Shown: positions 8,422 to 18,844, numbered from the stretch's first letter. The stretch: DNA of 64,000 nt from Sediminitomix flava (GCF_003149185.1 NZ_QGDO01000006.1:285625-349624), one strand, 5' to 3'. Numbers and translations: made by a program. The notes: generated by a model from the letters alone, not told the origin.

Positions 8422-9519
8422 ATGAAGGAGAAACAGACTGCAATTCTGATGTTAGCGGATGGTAGTGTCTATCATGGTACTGCTATCGGGAAAATTGGTA
8501 CTACAGCCGGGGAAATTTGCTTCAATACTGGGATGACTGGTTACCAAGAAATTTACACGGACCCCTCTTACCACGGTCAAATCATAGTGAATACCGTGTC
8601 ACATATTGGAAACTACGGTACCGTATCTACAGAAACCGAATCTTCGGAAGTACGTATTAAGGGTTTGGTAGTGAAATCATTTTCACAAACTCACTCAAGA
8701 ACTACCGCTGAAGAGTCGCTACAAGATTATTTAGACAAATCTAACATTGTAGGTATCGCGGATCTTGATACTCGCCAACTCGTAAGACATATCAGAGAGA
8801 AAGGAGCTATGAATGCGATCATCTCATCTGAAGTTTCAAATGTTGAAGAACTTAAAGCAAGGCTTGAGGAAACTCCTAATATGGAAGGCTTGGAACTTTC
8901 ATCGTTAGTGACGACCACAGAGCCTTATTTTGTAGGTAATCCTCACGCTTCTAAGAAAGTAGCTGTATTGGATATCGGTGTTAAGAAGTCAATTCTTGAC
9001 AACCTTGCTAAAAGAGATGTATACTGTAAAGTTTTCCCAGCAAAAACTTCTTTCGAAGATATGAAGAAATGGCATGCTGACGGATACTTTATCTCAAACG
9101 GTCCTGGTGACCCTGCAGTAATGGAATATGCTGTAGACACTGTAAAAGAAATTTTGGAAGAAAATAAACCATTGTTCGGTATCTGTTTAGGACACCAAAT
9201 TCTTTCAAGAGCTTCAGGATTGAGCACTTACAAAATGCACAACGGACACAGAGGTTGTAACCACCCTGTGAAAAACTTGCAAACAGGATTGTGTGAGGTG
9301 ACTTCTCAAAACCACGGTTTTGCAGTAAGTAAAGAATCTGTTGAAGGTTTAGAAAATGTAGAGGTAACTCACATTAACCTAAATGATGATACGATTGAGG
9401 GAATCAAACGTACAGATAAGCCTGCTTTCTCTGTGCAATATCACCCAGAATCATCACCAGGGCCACATGATTCAAGATATTTGTTCGATGATTTTGTGAA
9501 ATTAATGGAGCAAAACTAA
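8422..9519 (+). CDS. carA: Carbamoyl phosphate synthase small subunit
   Basis: Glutaminase subunit that hydrolyses glutamine and channels ammonia to CarB for carbamoyl phosphate, feeding pyrimidine and arginine synthesis. The 365 residues comprise the N-terminal CPSase small domain (about 5-135: LADGSVYHGTAIG, FNTGMTGYQEIYTDPSY) and a class I glutamine amidotransferase domain. The latter shows SNGPGDP, the nucleophile motif GICLGHQI and the His-Glu motif QYHPESSPGPHDS. carB is not in the window. It stands alone between two terminators. Confidence 0.97.
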   Translation: MKEKQTAILMLADGSVYHGTAIGKIGTTAGEICFNTGMTGYQEIYTDPSYHGQIIVNTVSHIGNYGTVSTETESSEVRIKGLVVKSFSQTHSRTTAEESLQDYLDKSNIVGIADLDTRQLVRHIREKGAMNAIISSEVSNVEELKARLEETPNMEGLELSSLVTTTEPYFVGNPHASKKVAVLDIGVKKSILDNLAKRDVYCKVFPAKTSFEDMKKWHADGYFISNGPGDPAVMEYAVDTVKEILEENKPLFGICLGHQILSRASGLSTYKMHNGHRGCNHPVKNLQTGLCEVTSQNHGFAVSKESVEGLENVEVTHINLNDDTIEGIKRTDKPAFSVQYHPESSPGPHDSRYLFDDFVKLMEQN

Positions 9520-9545
9520 TCGAACTCTCAAAAGAGTTTTCTTTG

Positions 9546-9577
9546 AATCCGTAAGTTAATCGCTTACGGATTTTTTT
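9546..9577 (+). terminator. Terminator after carA
   Basis: Perfect 10-base stem AATCCGTAAG (9546-9555) with CTTACGGATT (9563-9572), a 7-base loop and a following T-run. Confidence 0.85.
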
Positions 9578-9751
9578 ATTTTGAAATGGAAACAACGAAC
9601 TTAGCTGAAATTGAGTAGAATCTACTTGAAACAGTTTGTTTGTTAGTGAGTTTTATTTTTAAGCATCGATTTTTTAAGATTACGATCAACCTATAACTTA
9701 CTTAGCTAATCATTATATTTTTTTTAGAACATTTTGAGCGTCAACTAATAT

Positions 9752-12700
9752 ATGTGGAAGTCAATTTTAGTTTTATTTCTTTTTGTAATTCTCCAGTCAC
9801 AAAGTATTCTGAAGGCACAATCAGTTCTAGCTGATGGTGATGTCTATAAATTCAGAGTGACTTCCTCACAACTGTATAAGCTTGATTATAATGATCTATT
9901 AAACCTAGGAATCAATGTAAGCACATTAGACCCTAAGAAAATTCAAGTCTTCGGAAACACTGGAGGTATGTTACCTCAAGAAAATGCAGCTTTCAGATAC
10001 AATGATCTCTTTGAGAATGCGATTTACATCGAAGGCGAAGAAGATGGGAGTTTTGATACTGGCGACTATATCCTATTTTATGCTCAAGGTGCTCACAAGG
10101 AATATTTTGATGAAAGTGATCAGCTTTTAAAACATGAGTTCAATTGTTATGATGATGCCAATTTTATCTATTTAAAAATAGGGGAGAGTGATGGTAAAAG
10201 AATTACAGAAACAGAGCAGATTGAATTAGCAGGTAATGAAATCTCAACTTTTGATGATCTTCATTTTTATGAAGAAGATGAGGTTTATCCAATGCTCGAA
10301 TCTACTGGCAGACGCTGGTTTTCGTTTTACTATTCCTCTACACAAGACTCTGAACACACATTTTCGATTCCAGGTCGTATTCCGAGCGAAAAAATAAAAC
10401 TTACGACAGCTGTTCTTTCAAAAGCAGAATCAAGAGCTACTTTTACTTTTAGTATCGATGGAAGCGAAGTGGATACCGTAAGTGTGGCAGGAACGACTCC
10501 GAATAAATATTATAGACAAGGGTATATTGTTGGGAAAACAATGCAAGCTGAAGGTAATTATGGAGAAACATTTACGATTGGAGTTAATTACAATCGTCCC
10601 ACATCTTCAGCTAAAGGATATCTTGATTATCTGTCTATAAATACTAAAAGAGAATTAAAGTTATACGATAATTATGTCCATTTCAGAAGTATAACTTCTT
10701 TAAATGAAGAACAAGTTATTTACCGTATTCAAGGACTTGAAGGAAATAATGCACAAATTTGGGATATTTCAAATCCTCTAGAGCCAAAATCAATTCCCTT
10801 TTCATCTTCGAGGTTTAGTGATTTTCCGAATGGAAGTTTGAAAGAATATATCGCTTTTTCAGGGAGTTCATTCCCTTCTCCTGCATTTGAAAATAAAGTT
10901 GTTCAGCAAAATATTCATGGATCGAGTGTACCTGATTTTATCATACTTACGCATCCTAATTTTTTATCAGAAGCGAATCGTTTAGCTGATTTCAGAAGAA
11001 TGAATGACCAGTTAGATGTATTGGTCGTAACCACTGAACAAGTTTATAATGAATTTTCCTCGGGTAGACAAGATGTTACTGCCATTAGAGACTTAGTACG
11101 TTATTTTTATCTCCAAGACCAATCGAAGTTAAAGTATTTGTTGTTGGTAGGAGATGGAACATATGATTTTAAAAACACACTCAAAGAATCAACTTTTGTT
11201 CCTGTATATGAATCTAGAGAGACACTTTACCCTGTGAATAGCTTTTGTTCGGATGATTATTTTGGTATGATGGACGAACACGAAGGTTATTGGGCTGAAA
11301 CGCTAGATGGAGAAGTTGACCTAGATGATATGGAAATAGGTGTTGGACGCCTACCAGTAAGTACATTGGAAGAGACCGAAGCGATAGTTTCTAAGATTAT
11401 ATATTATGAAACGCAAGAGTCGCTTGCTGGAAATTGGAAGAAAAATATACTTTTTGTGGCTGATGATGTTGATGGAAATCTTCATCAAGAAGATGCTGAT
11501 AAATTGGGAGTATTAACCGATTCTCATTTTCCTCACATAGATGCAAAAAGGTTAATGTTGGATGATTTCGAGAAAACACCTACACCCTCAGGAAGTGAAT
11601 CTAAAGAGGCTGAGGCTTTCTTATATCGCCAAATTCATGATGGTGTTTTGATCGTGAATTATAATGGACATGGAAATGTGGCAGGATGGTCAGCAAAAAG
11701 GATTCTAACCTCAAGCCATATTGATACATGGACAAATCTTGACCGATTGCCTCTGATGGTTACAGCTACCTGTGATTTCGGTCGTTTTGATGACCCTTAT
11801 GTTTTTTCAGGTGCAGAAAAAGCAATTCTAAAGTCAGACGGAGGAGCAATAGCACTTTTGACAACCACTAGGCCTGTTTTTCAAATATCAAACTATGAAA
11901 TTAATGAGGTTTTCATTGAAAATGTTTTTGAGTTAGAGAAGTCTGGTGAAATGGCTCGTTTGGGAGATGTCATGCGAAAAACCAAAAATGAAGGAATTTA
12001 TTCAGACAATAACAGAAACTTTTCTTTGTTGGGCGATCCGACTTTACGTTTGAGATTCCCCAAAAAACAGATTCAATTGACATCCATAAATGAGAACTCA
12101 GTATCGGGCGAAAACATTGTAGGTGCTTTAGAAAGAGTAGTTCTAGAAGGGCAAGTGCAAGTGGCAGATGCTGAAGTAATCCGAACGGACTTTAATGGAG
12201 AGCTTTTATTATCAGTTTTTAGTCGAAAAGAAAGACAGACAAAAGGAATAGATTCGCCAGTTTATCCTTATGAAACTATGGATAATGTCTTATTTAGAGG
12301 TTGGGTTTCTGTAGTAGATGGGGAATTTGAAGCTTCCTTTGTTGTTCCAAAAGATATTTACTACTCCGAAGAAAATCTAAAAATAAGTATGTATGCTACA
12401 ACAACGGGCGATCAGCTCGAAGAGGTAAGTGGTACATTTACGGATTTGAAACTCGGAGGGACAGCTCAAGAACCTGTGATAGATGATGAATCACCTTCAA
12501 TTGCTCTATTTATGGAGGATGACTCTTTTGTGGAAGGCAGTGTAGTAGGGAGTGATAGTTATATGTTTGCTGAACTAGAGGATAATATAGGCTTCAATAC
12601 ATCCTTAATCGGTGTAGGGCATGAAATGCTTCTGACATTAGATGATGATAGTTCTTGGGTTGTCAATGATTATTTTGAAGCAAGCTTAGATCAACCAAAC

Positions 12701-13135
12701 AAAGGAACAATATTATTTCCTTTGAAAGGCTTAGAAAAGGGAGTACATACTTTAAAATTAAAGGTTTGGGATGTCGGGAATAATTCAGCAGAAAGTACAA
12801 TTACATTTAGGGTCGCAGACAACAGTGAATTTGTTGTTGAAAACTTTAAAAGTTACCCTAACCCGATTAGCTTTTCATTCCAAAATCCAAAGTTGACTTT
12901 TAATCATAATCAAGCAGGAGAAGACATTTTAGTGAATGTGAAAATTCTGAAAATGTCTGGAGAAGTGGCATCAAAATTTGAAACAGAAATTTCGAATGCA
13001 GCAGCGATTGTAGAGAATTTGGAATGGGAGTCTCAAAAACTACGTCCTGGGGTGTATATTTTAGTGGCTAATTTGATGGTAAAAGGTACAGAGCTGAATT
13101 CTCAGAAAGTATTTAAAATTATAGTAGGAGATTGA
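9752..13135 (+). CDS. porU: Type IX secretion system sortase PorU
   Basis: Cell-surface C25 (gingipain-family) peptidase that removes the C-terminal signal of T9SS cargo and attaches cargo to the outer membrane lipopolysaccharide. The 1127-residue protein has a signal peptide (about 1-23), a long N-terminal beta region and the C25 domain (about 395-760). The catalytic His is at 640 in YNGHGNVAGW and the Cys at 674 in TATCDFGRFDDP, followed by SDGGAIALLTTTRP. A C-terminal domain begins near residue 1040 (SYPNPISF) and resembles the T9SS signal domain that PorU itself keeps. porV directly downstream is the known partner. Confidence 0.93.
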   Translation: MWKSILVLFLFVILQSQSILKAQSVLADGDVYKFRVTSSQLYKLDYNDLLNLGINVSTLDPKKIQVFGNTGGMLPQENAAFRYNDLFENAIYIEGEEDGSFDTGDYILFYAQGAHKEYFDESDQLLKHEFNCYDDANFIYLKIGESDGKRITETEQIELAGNEISTFDDLHFYEEDEVYPMLESTGRRWFSFYYSSTQDSEHTFSIPGRIPSEKIKLTTAVLSKAESRATFTFSIDGSEVDTVSVAGTTPNKYYRQGYIVGKTMQAEGNYGETFTIGVNYNRPTSSAKGYLDYLSINTKRELKLYDNYVHFRSITSLNEEQVIYRIQGLEGNNAQIWDISNPLEPKSIPFSSSRFSDFPNGSLKEYIAFSGSSFPSPAFENKVVQQNIHGSSVPDFIILTHPNFLSEANRLADFRRMNDQLDVLVVTTEQVYNEFSSGRQDVTAIRDLVRYFYLQDQSKLKYLLLVGDGTYDFKNTLKESTFVPVYESRETLYPVNSFCSDDYFGMMDEHEGYWAETLDGEVDLDDMEIGVGRLPVSTLEETEAIVSKIIYYETQESLAGNWKKNILFVADDVDGNLHQEDADKLGVLTDSHFPHIDAKRLMLDDFEKTPTPSGSESKEAEAFLYRQIHDGVLIVNYNGHGNVAGWSAKRILTSSHIDTWTNLDRLPLMVTATCDFGRFDDPYVFSGAEKAILKSDGGAIALLTTTRPVFQISNYEINEVFIENVFELEKSGEMARLGDVMRKTKNEGIYSDNNRNFSLLGDPTLRLRFPKKQIQLTSINENSVSGENIVGALERVVLEGQVQVADAEVIRTDFNGELLLSVFSRKERQTKGIDSPVYPYETMDNVLFRGWVSVVDGEFEASFVVPKDIYYSEENLKISMYATTTGDQLEEVSGTFTDLKLGGTAQEPVIDDESPSIALFMEDDSFVEGSVVGSDSYMFAELEDNIGFNTSLIGVGHEMLLTLDDDSSWVVNDYFEASLDQPNKGTILFPLKGLEKGVHTLKLKVWDVGNNSAESTITFRVADNSEFVVENFKSYPNPISFSFQNPKLTFNHNQAGEDILVNVKILKMSGEVASKFETEISNAAAIVENLEWESQKLRPGVYILVANLMVKGTELNSQKVFKIIVGD

Positions 13136-13392
13136 TGTTAATACTTAACATACATTGATATAAGATTTACAAAGATTTGTACATTCGTATAAAATAGCTG
13201 AAATTCGTATATTATCGAGAATTACAGCTTATTACTTAGCTTGTTTTTAGAAAACTGAAGAAATCTGACTATATGAAATAACCTCTACTAAATACTATAT
13301 TATTACATCTCGAGAGCTTTTAGCTTTATTCTTTTTTTGCGACTCAGAGTTGTAATGTCTTTTTTTAATTAAAACCAGACAACTAGAGGAAA

Positions 13393-14604
13393 ATGTCTAA
13401 AATATTTAACAAACTAGCCTTGTTGTTAGTGTTTGGGCTAATGACAAAAGTAGCCATCGGACAAACTACAGGTGGGAATCCGGTACAGGAATCTACAACA
13501 GGAGCTATTGTGACTGCGGTTCCATTTCTAACTATAGCACCAGATGCGAGAGCTTCAGGTATGGGTGACGTAGGGGTTGCAACTACTCCAGATGCAAACT
13601 CAGCACACTGGAACCCTTCTAAATATGCCTTTATTGACAATGATTACGGTTTTGCATTTTCATACAACCCGTGGTTATCAAAAATTGTCAATGATATGTA
13701 CTTGGCTTATGTTTCAGGTTATTTTCGTTTGAATGACCGTCAAACATTAGCTGCAAGTATGAAATATTTCGACTTAGGAGATATTCAATTTACAGATGAT
13801 ATTGGAAATCCTGTTCGATTTTTCAATCCAAGAGAGTTCTCGTTTGATGTGACTTTTGCGATGAAACTTTCAGAGCGTTTCAGTATGGGGGTTTCTGGTC
13901 GTTATATTTATTCAAATCTATCTGGAGCAACAACTTCTTCGGGGCAAAACTTTGATACAGGGCCAGGGAGTACAGGAGCTATTGATATTTCGGCTTATTG
14001 GCAAGGACCTGAGTTCAATTTAGGTTCATACCGTTCAAATCTAGCATTGGGAGCAAACATTTCGAATTTTGGTTTCAAAATGGATTATCAAACAGGAGCG
14101 AATAACTCTGAAAACTTTCTTCCAACAAATTTAAGATTAGGTACAACTTGGACAACTGAGTTTGATCCATACAATAAGTTGGCTTTAAGTTTAGACTTTA
14201 ATAAGTTACTAGTTCCTTCTGATCCAACAGCCGCAAGTGAAGACTCATTTGTTTCTGGAGTATTTAGTTCTTTCTCAGATTCACCTGATGGATTTTCTGG
14301 CGAGTTACAAGAGATTATGATTAGTACTGGTTTAGAATACTGGTACAACGATATATTTGCTGCAAGAGCAGGTTACTTCTACGAAAATCCAAACAAAGGA
14401 GATCGTCAGTATGTAACGCTAGGTCTTGGTGTGCGTTACCAAGTTTTCGAAGTGGATTTCTCTTACCTAATTACAACCAAGCGTAACAACCCATTAGAAG
14501 ATACGCTTCGTATCGGGATGAAATTCAATTTTGGAGACAGTAAGAGTGGAGCGAAGAAGAAGAGAGGAAGAGATAACTCTTCTCCTCTAGATAATGAAAT
14601 TTAA
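13393..14604 (+). CDS. porV: Type IX secretion outer membrane protein PorV
   Basis: Outer membrane beta-barrel that shuttles T9SS cargo to the PorU attachment complex. The 403 residues begin with a signal peptide ending near IGQ (residue 24). The PorV N-terminal signature FLTIAPDARASGMGDVGVAT and NSAHWNPSKYAF follows, and alternating beta strands run to the end. The 257-base gap after porU shows no clear terminator, so the two may be cotranscribed or separately promoted. The C-terminus ends in a basic, low-complexity tail (KSGAKKKRGRDN). Confidence 0.95.
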   Translation: MSKIFNKLALLLVFGLMTKVAIGQTTGGNPVQESTTGAIVTAVPFLTIAPDARASGMGDVGVATTPDANSAHWNPSKYAFIDNDYGFAFSYNPWLSKIVNDMYLAYVSGYFRLNDRQTLAASMKYFDLGDIQFTDDIGNPVRFFNPREFSFDVTFAMKLSERFSMGVSGRYIYSNLSGATTSSGQNFDTGPGSTGAIDISAYWQGPEFNLGSYRSNLALGANISNFGFKMDYQTGANNSENFLPTNLRLGTTWTTEFDPYNKLALSLDFNKLLVPSDPTAASEDSFVSGVFSSFSDSPDGFSGELQEIMISTGLEYWYNDIFAARAGYFYENPNKGDRQYVTLGLGVRYQVFEVDFSYLITTKRNNPLEDTLRIGMKFNFGDSKSGAKKKRGRDNSSPLDNEI

Positions 14605-14623
14605 GAACTCACTGAATATAAAG

Positions 14624-14660
14624 AGCCTCAATTCTAACTTGAATTGAGGCTTTTCTTTTT
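14624..14660 (+). terminator. Terminator after porV
   Basis: Perfect 11-base stem 14624-14634 (AGCCTCAATTC) with 14641-14651, a 6-base loop and a T-rich tail. Confidence 0.85.
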
Positions 14661-14695
14661 TTGTAAGTCTACGAATAGATTTCAGTGATCAATTG

Positions 14696-14727
14696 TTTGA
14701 TTATAAGGATTTAAATTCTTAGGTTTG
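14696..14727 (+). promoter_or_regulatory. Predicted promoter of guaB
   Basis: TTTG at 14696-14699, a 20-base spacer and TAGGTTTG at 14720-14727 match both elements of the Bacteroidota consensus. The leader to the guaB ATG would be about 75 bases. Confidence 0.65.
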
Positions 14728-14810
14728 CAAAATTTTTTTTCAAAGCAAGGCGCTTAAAAGAAAGGATAAATTGCGTATCATTTAGTTAAAACAGAAAGAG
14801 GATAGAAGTT

Positions 14811-16322
14811 ATGGCTCACTATTTCAACGAAATTTCAAGAACGTTCAATGAATATCTCTTGATCCCAGGATTGACAACAAAGGACACCAATCCGGGTAAT
14901 GTATCTCTGAAAACACCGATTGTGAAATACAACAAAGGCGAAAAGTCAGCGATCGAGTTGAATATCCCTTTTGTTTCAGCAATCATGCAGTCTGTTTCAG
15001 ACGATGGTCTTGCAATCGCATTGGCTCGTAATGGTGGTTTGTCATTTATCTACGGTTCTCAAGCAATCGACACACAAGCTGAAATGGTTAGACGTGTGAA
15101 GAAGTTTAAGGCTGGATTCGTAGTAAGTGATGCAAACGTTACTCCAGAGCATACGCTTGCAGATATTTTGGCATTGAAAAAGAAAACTGGACACTCTACA
15201 GTAGGAATTACTGAAGACGGTTCACCAAACGGAAAGTTTGTAGGTATCGTAACTAGCCGTGACTACCGTGTTTCTAAAACTTCTTTAGACACGAAAGTGA
15301 AAGAGTTTATGACTCCTTTCTCTAAAATGGTTTATGGTAAAGCAGGTATCACACTTTCTGAAGCAAACGATATCATTTGGGATAACAAACTAAACTGTTT
15401 GCCAATCGTAGATGAGGATCAGAAATTACAATACTTCGTATTCCGTAAGGATTATGATGATCATAAAAAGAACCCGAATGAGCTTTTGGATGAAAACAAA
15501 ACGCTTATGGTAGGTGCTGGTATCAACACAAGAGATCATGCTGAGCGTGTACCTGCATTGGTAGAAGCTGGAGTTGATATTCTTTGTGTAGACTCATCTG
15601 ATGGTTACTCTGAATACCAAAGAGAAGCAATTGAGTGGGTGAAAAGAGAATACAATGGAGAAGTGAAAATCGGTGGCGGTAACGTTGTAGATAAAGACGG
15701 ATTCATGTATTTGGTAGAAGCTGGTGCTGACTTCGTGAAAGTTGGAGTTGGTGGTGGTTCTATCTGTATCACTCGTGAGCAAAAAGGTATTGGTCGTGGT
15801 CAAGCTACTTCTATCATTGAGGTTGTTGAGGCTCGTAATGAGTACTTCGAGAAAACAGGAATCTATATTCCAATTTGTTCAGATGGCGGTATCGTACAAG
15901 ATTATCACATGGTATTGGCATTGGCAATGGGTGCTGACTTCATGATGATGGGACGTTACTTCGCTCGTTTTGATGAGTCGCCAACTAAGAAATTGAAAGT
16001 AGGAGGAAACTTCGTAAAAGAATACTGGGGTGAAGGTTCAGCTCGTGCTCGTAACTGGCAACGTTACGATATGGGTGGTGACGAAGATAGCAACGACGGT
16101 ATGAAGTTCGAAGAAGGAGTTGACTCTTACGTACCATACGCTGGTAAGTTGAAAGATAACTTGAATGTTACTTTGGCTAAGATCAAATCTACAATGTGTA
16201 GCTGTGGAGCAATTTCAATTCCTCAATTACACACGGATGCAAAGATCACTTTAGTATCATCTACAAGTATTATTGAAGGTGGTGCTCACGATGTAATCTT
16301 GAAAGAAACATCTAACGGATAA
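14811..16322 (+). CDS. guaB: Inosine-5'-monophosphate dehydrogenase
   Basis: Oxidises IMP to XMP with NAD, the committed step of GMP synthesis. The 503-residue protein has the TIM-barrel catalytic domain interrupted by a CBS pair (about 103-215, including [10 protein letters not shown] and [11 protein letters not shown]). The catalytic loop is [19 protein letters not shown] with the nucleophile Cys319. A C-terminal flap with YGEG-like content ([12 protein letters not shown]) is present. It is monocistronic, between its own promoter and terminator. The sequence differs somewhat from the E. coli type but has the full set of motifs. Confidence 0.95.
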   Translation: MAHYFNEISRTFNEYLLIPGLTTKDTNPGNVSLKTPIVKYNKGEKSAIELNIPFVSAIMQSVSDDGLAIALARNGGLSFIYGSQAIDTQAEMVRRVKKFKAGFVVSDANVTPEHTLADILALKKKTGHSTVGITEDGSPNGKFVGIVTSRDYRVSKTSLDTKVKEFMTPFSKMVYGKAGITLSEANDIIWDNKLNCLPIVDEDQKLQYFVFRKDYDDHKKNPNELLDENKTLMVGAGINTRDHAERVPALVEAGVDILCVDSSDGYSEYQREAIEWVKREYNGEVKIGGGNVVDKDGFMYLVEAGADFVKVGVGGGSICITREQKGIGRGQATSIIEVVEARNEYFEKTGIYIPICSDGGIVQDYHMVLALAMGADFMMMGRYFARFDESPTKKLKVGGNFVKEYWGEGSARARNWQRYDMGGDEDSNDGMKFEEGVDSYVPYAGKLKDNLNVTLAKIKSTMCSCGAISIPQLHTDAKITLVSSTSIIEGGAHDVILKETSNG

Positions 16323-16350
16323 TTAATATCCATTTAAATATCTATCTAAA

Positions 16351-16386
16351 AAAAGCTTGGCTGTACTTTACAGTCAGGCTTTTTTG
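16351..16386 (+). terminator. Terminator after guaB
   Basis: AAGCTTGGCTGT (16353-16364) pairs with ACAGTCAGGCTT with two imperfect positions, followed by TTTTTTG. Confidence 0.75.
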
Positions 16387-16444
16387 TTTTCTTCCTATTC
16401 TTTAATTTGTCTTATCACTTTTTTACATAAGATCTGAGCAGAAA

Positions 16445-16954
16445 ATGGAAGTCACACTAGAAAATATTGAGACAGAGAGAACAATTCTTCGAGAGTTGAA
16501 TGTCAATGACATCGAGGACCTCTATGAAACATATTCTAATGTGGAGGCCATGAAATATCGCTACAATCCTCCGCTATTGAGTATGGGAGAAGCATTGGTA
16601 ATGGTAAAAGAAGCTCATAGAAATGCTCGTATGCAAAAATCAATACGATGGGGAATAGAGGAAAAAGAAAGTGGTCGGTTGATTGGTACAGTTGTTTGGT
16701 TTCTGAAAGGTTCTTATCGAAGAGATGAAATAGGCTATTCCATTAACCGAGATTGGTGGGGAAAAGGCCTAATGACCGAAATATTAACAGAAGTACTTCA
16801 TCATTTACAGTCTGTTGGAGTAGAAACACTACGCGCTAGAGTTCATAGAGAAAACCTGTCTTCTCAAAAAGTATTGGAGAAAAATGGTTTCACAAAAGAA
16901 GTACATTCGAAGACTGATACGATTATTCATTTTCACATTAATTTTTCCAATTAA
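16445..16954 (+). CDS. GNAT-family N-acetyltransferase (RimJ/RimL-like)
   Basis: Transfers an acetyl group from acetyl-CoA to an amino group; the substrate cannot be told from sequence. The 169 residues have the RimJ/RimL-type start (IETERTILRELNVNDIEDLYE), the strand-helix acetyl-CoA motif IGYSINRDWWGKGLMTEI (about 98-116) and the late motif RVHRENLSSQKVLEKNGFTKE (about 136-156). It follows the guaB terminator and precedes an unrelated lipoprotein gene. Confidence 0.85.
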   Translation: MEVTLENIETERTILRELNVNDIEDLYETYSNVEAMKYRYNPPLLSMGEALVMVKEAHRNARMQKSIRWGIEEKESGRLIGTVVWFLKGSYRRDEIGYSINRDWWGKGLMTEILTEVLHHLQSVGVETLRARVHRENLSSQKVLEKNGFTKEVHSKTDTIIHFHINFSN

Positions 16955-16981
16955 ATAGATACTCCGATTCTAATAGTTTTG
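16951..16981 (+). promoter_or_regulatory. Predicted promoter of the YCII lipoprotein
   Basis: TTA at 16951-16953, 20 bases, then TAGTTTTG at 16974-16981 (exact TANNTTTG). The -33 element overlaps the stop codon of the acetyltransferase gene. The leader would be about 37 bases. Confidence 0.4.
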
Positions 16982-17024
16982 TCTGTTAGACTCATTTTTT
17001 ACTCAATTCATTAAGAAGTCAACT

Positions 17025-17522
17025 ATGAAGATTTTTTACATCATAACACTACTTGCTATTGTTTTTTCAGCTTGTCAACCTAAAAAAGCTCCTATTGCAG
17101 AAGCAAAAGTGGAGGTCAGTACAAATAGTTATGATTCCGCTTTGGCAGAAAGACTAGGAGGAGATGATTATGGTATGAAAACCTATGTAATGGCATTTTT
17201 GAAAAAAGGACCAAACAGAGATCAAGATTCTCTCGCTGCAGCTGAATTGCAAAAAGCACATATGCTGAATATTGAGCGAATGGCTGAAGAAGGTAAATTA
17301 GTAATGGCAGGTCCTTTTTATGAAAATGATCAAGAACTTCAAGGTTTGTATCTATTCAATGTAGAAACAATAGAAGAGGCAAAAGCTTTAACAGAAACTG
17401 ACCCAGCCATAAAAGCAGGAAGACTGAAAATGGAATTGATGCAATGGTATTCATTGGCAGCCATTCAAGAAATAAACTCAATTCATAAAAAGATTATGAA
17501 ACAGTCGGTAGTAAAAGAGTAA
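17025..17522 (+). CDS. YCII-domain lipoprotein
   Basis: A 165-residue predicted lipoprotein with a signal peptide and lipobox VFSAC (Cys17). The mature part holds a YCII-related domain (about 50-145: YVMAFLKKGPNRDQD, HMLNIERMAEEGKLVMAGPF, GLYLFNVETIEEAKALTETDPAIKAGRL). YCII domains have a ferredoxin-like fold and are often small enzymes or ligand binders. A periplasmic, lipid-anchored version is common in Bacteroidota, but its role is unknown. Confidence 0.8.
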   Translation: MKIFYIITLLAIVFSACQPKKAPIAEAKVEVSTNSYDSALAERLGGDDYGMKTYVMAFLKKGPNRDQDSLAAAELQKAHMLNIERMAEEGKLVMAGPFYENDQELQGLYLFNVETIEEAKALTETDPAIKAGRLKMELMQWYSLAAIQEINSIHKKIMKQSVVKE

Positions 17523-17549
17523 AAGATTCTATCAGAGCAGAGGAATAAC

Positions 17550-17595
17550 AAACCCGAGACGAGTATAACAATTACTCTTCTCGGGTTTAGTTTTA
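17550..17595. terminator. Convergent terminator
   Basis: AAACCCGAGA (17550-17559) pairs with TCTCGGGTTT (17579-17588), and GAGTA with TACTC extend the stem past one mismatch. It lies between the ends of two convergent genes and can serve both. Confidence 0.75.
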
Positions 17596-17603
17596 TCGGG
17601 AAT

Positions 17604-18668
17604 CTAATGAAGGTATTGGAAGTTGAAGTCAAATAGAGCTTGATTTTCCCAACTAGAACCATTTGTAGCTTCATTTCCTCTGAAAGCAACCCAATCAGGC
17701 GCCCAATAACACCAACCGAAGGCATCGGTTCTTAAGATGATATTGTCGATTTCTTTTAGAAAAGCCTTTTGCCCTTCGGGGCTAGCAGGGAAATCTGAAA
17801 TTAATTGAGATTCATCTCCAATAATGTTATTGGTCCAATCATTCCACCCTAACGTAAAAGGATAAGCAGTCTCGGCTATTAGTACTTTCTTTTGATGGGT
17901 AGATTGGAGAGATGTGATTTTATTTTCTAAGTCTGTCAAATCTTTGCCATGCCATTTGGGATAATAAGAAAGTCCAATCAAGTCATAATCTACATTGAAA
18001 GATTTTAGTATCCCGAAAAACCAATCGGCACCTTCAATACCAGCAAAGTGTAAAATGATCGGTAGTTCTTTGTCATAATCTCTTGAGGCTTTTATTCCTT
18101 CCTTGAGTAAGTCTGTAAATTGCGCTTGGTCAGAAATATTTCCTTCAGGCCAAAGCATTCCATGATTGATTTCATTCCCAATCTGTACATAATCTGGTCG
18201 AACCTCATTTAATGCAATAGTAGTAAAAGAATAAATGGAGTCTTTCAAAGCCGCTAATGAAAGTTCTTCCCATGCTTTTGGTTTATTTTGTTTTGCAGGG
18301 TCTGCCCAACTATCAGAATAATGAAAATCTAACCAAACTTTATAGCCTAAGCTTTTCAGTCTGTTTGAGAACGTTTTCACTTCATCCAAATTACAGTGCC
18401 CGTTTTCAGGGTTATTCCAAAGTCTTAGTCGAACAGTATTGTAGCCCTCATTCTTCAAGATTTCGTCAGCTTGTTGAGGCGTATTTTCAGCGTCAAAAAA
18501 TGTAGTTCCTTCCGCTTCTATTTCGGGAAGAAAAGAGAGGTCAACACCCAACATGTGTTTAGCTTGTACGGGAGGAGGCGTAGGGCTGGTAGAATCAAGA
18601 TCAGTTGAAGATTGGCAACACAAAAGAAAACCAATACTGAGTGTGATTAAAAATTTAAAAATTCTCAT
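17604..18668 (-). CDS. Arabinogalactan endo-beta-1,4-galactanase (GH53), lipoprotein
   Basis: Hydrolyses beta-1,4-galactan in type I arabinogalactan. The 354-residue protein has a signal peptide with adjacent cysteines (Cys17, Cys18) suitable for lipid anchoring. The GH53 barrel starts with LGVDLSFLPEIE. The acid/base Glu166 lies in VQIGNEINHGMLWPEG and the nucleophile Glu266 in VLIAETAYPF, and WCYWAPDW closes the barrel. No SusCD pair or other polysaccharide utilisation genes are adjacent, so it is a stand-alone surface or periplasmic enzyme. Confidence 0.93.
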   Translation of the reverse strand: MRIFKFLITLSIGFLLCCQSSTDLDSTSPTPPPVQAKHMLGVDLSFLPEIEAEGTTFFDAENTPQQADEILKNEGYNTVRLRLWNNPENGHCNLDEVKTFSNRLKSLGYKVWLDFHYSDSWADPAKQNKPKAWEELSLAALKDSIYSFTTIALNEVRPDYVQIGNEINHGMLWPEGNISDQAQFTDLLKEGIKASRDYDKELPIILHFAGIEGADWFFGILKSFNVDYDLIGLSYYPKWHGKDLTDLENKITSLQSTHQKKVLIAETAYPFTLGWNDWTNNIIGDESQLISDFPASPEGQKAFLKEIDNIILRTDAFGWCYWAPDWVAFRGNEATNGSSWENQALFDFNFQYLH

Positions 18669-18844
18669 ACTGAAGCTTATAAAAGGATAGTCTATTTTCT
18701 TCTGAAAGTTAAAAAAATATGCATTGTATACACTAGCCTAGATTTAAGCTTAACAAAAAATCATTCTGGTACTATCATTATTTTTTATTGAATGAAGACT
18801 AGATTTCTCATGTTCCATAAATAGGGTATTAAATCATTAAGGAG

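Noticed and set aside
18257..18505. Plus-strand frame opposite the GH53 gene
   Set aside because: The minus-strand frame encodes intact GH53 motifs; the opposite frame has none.
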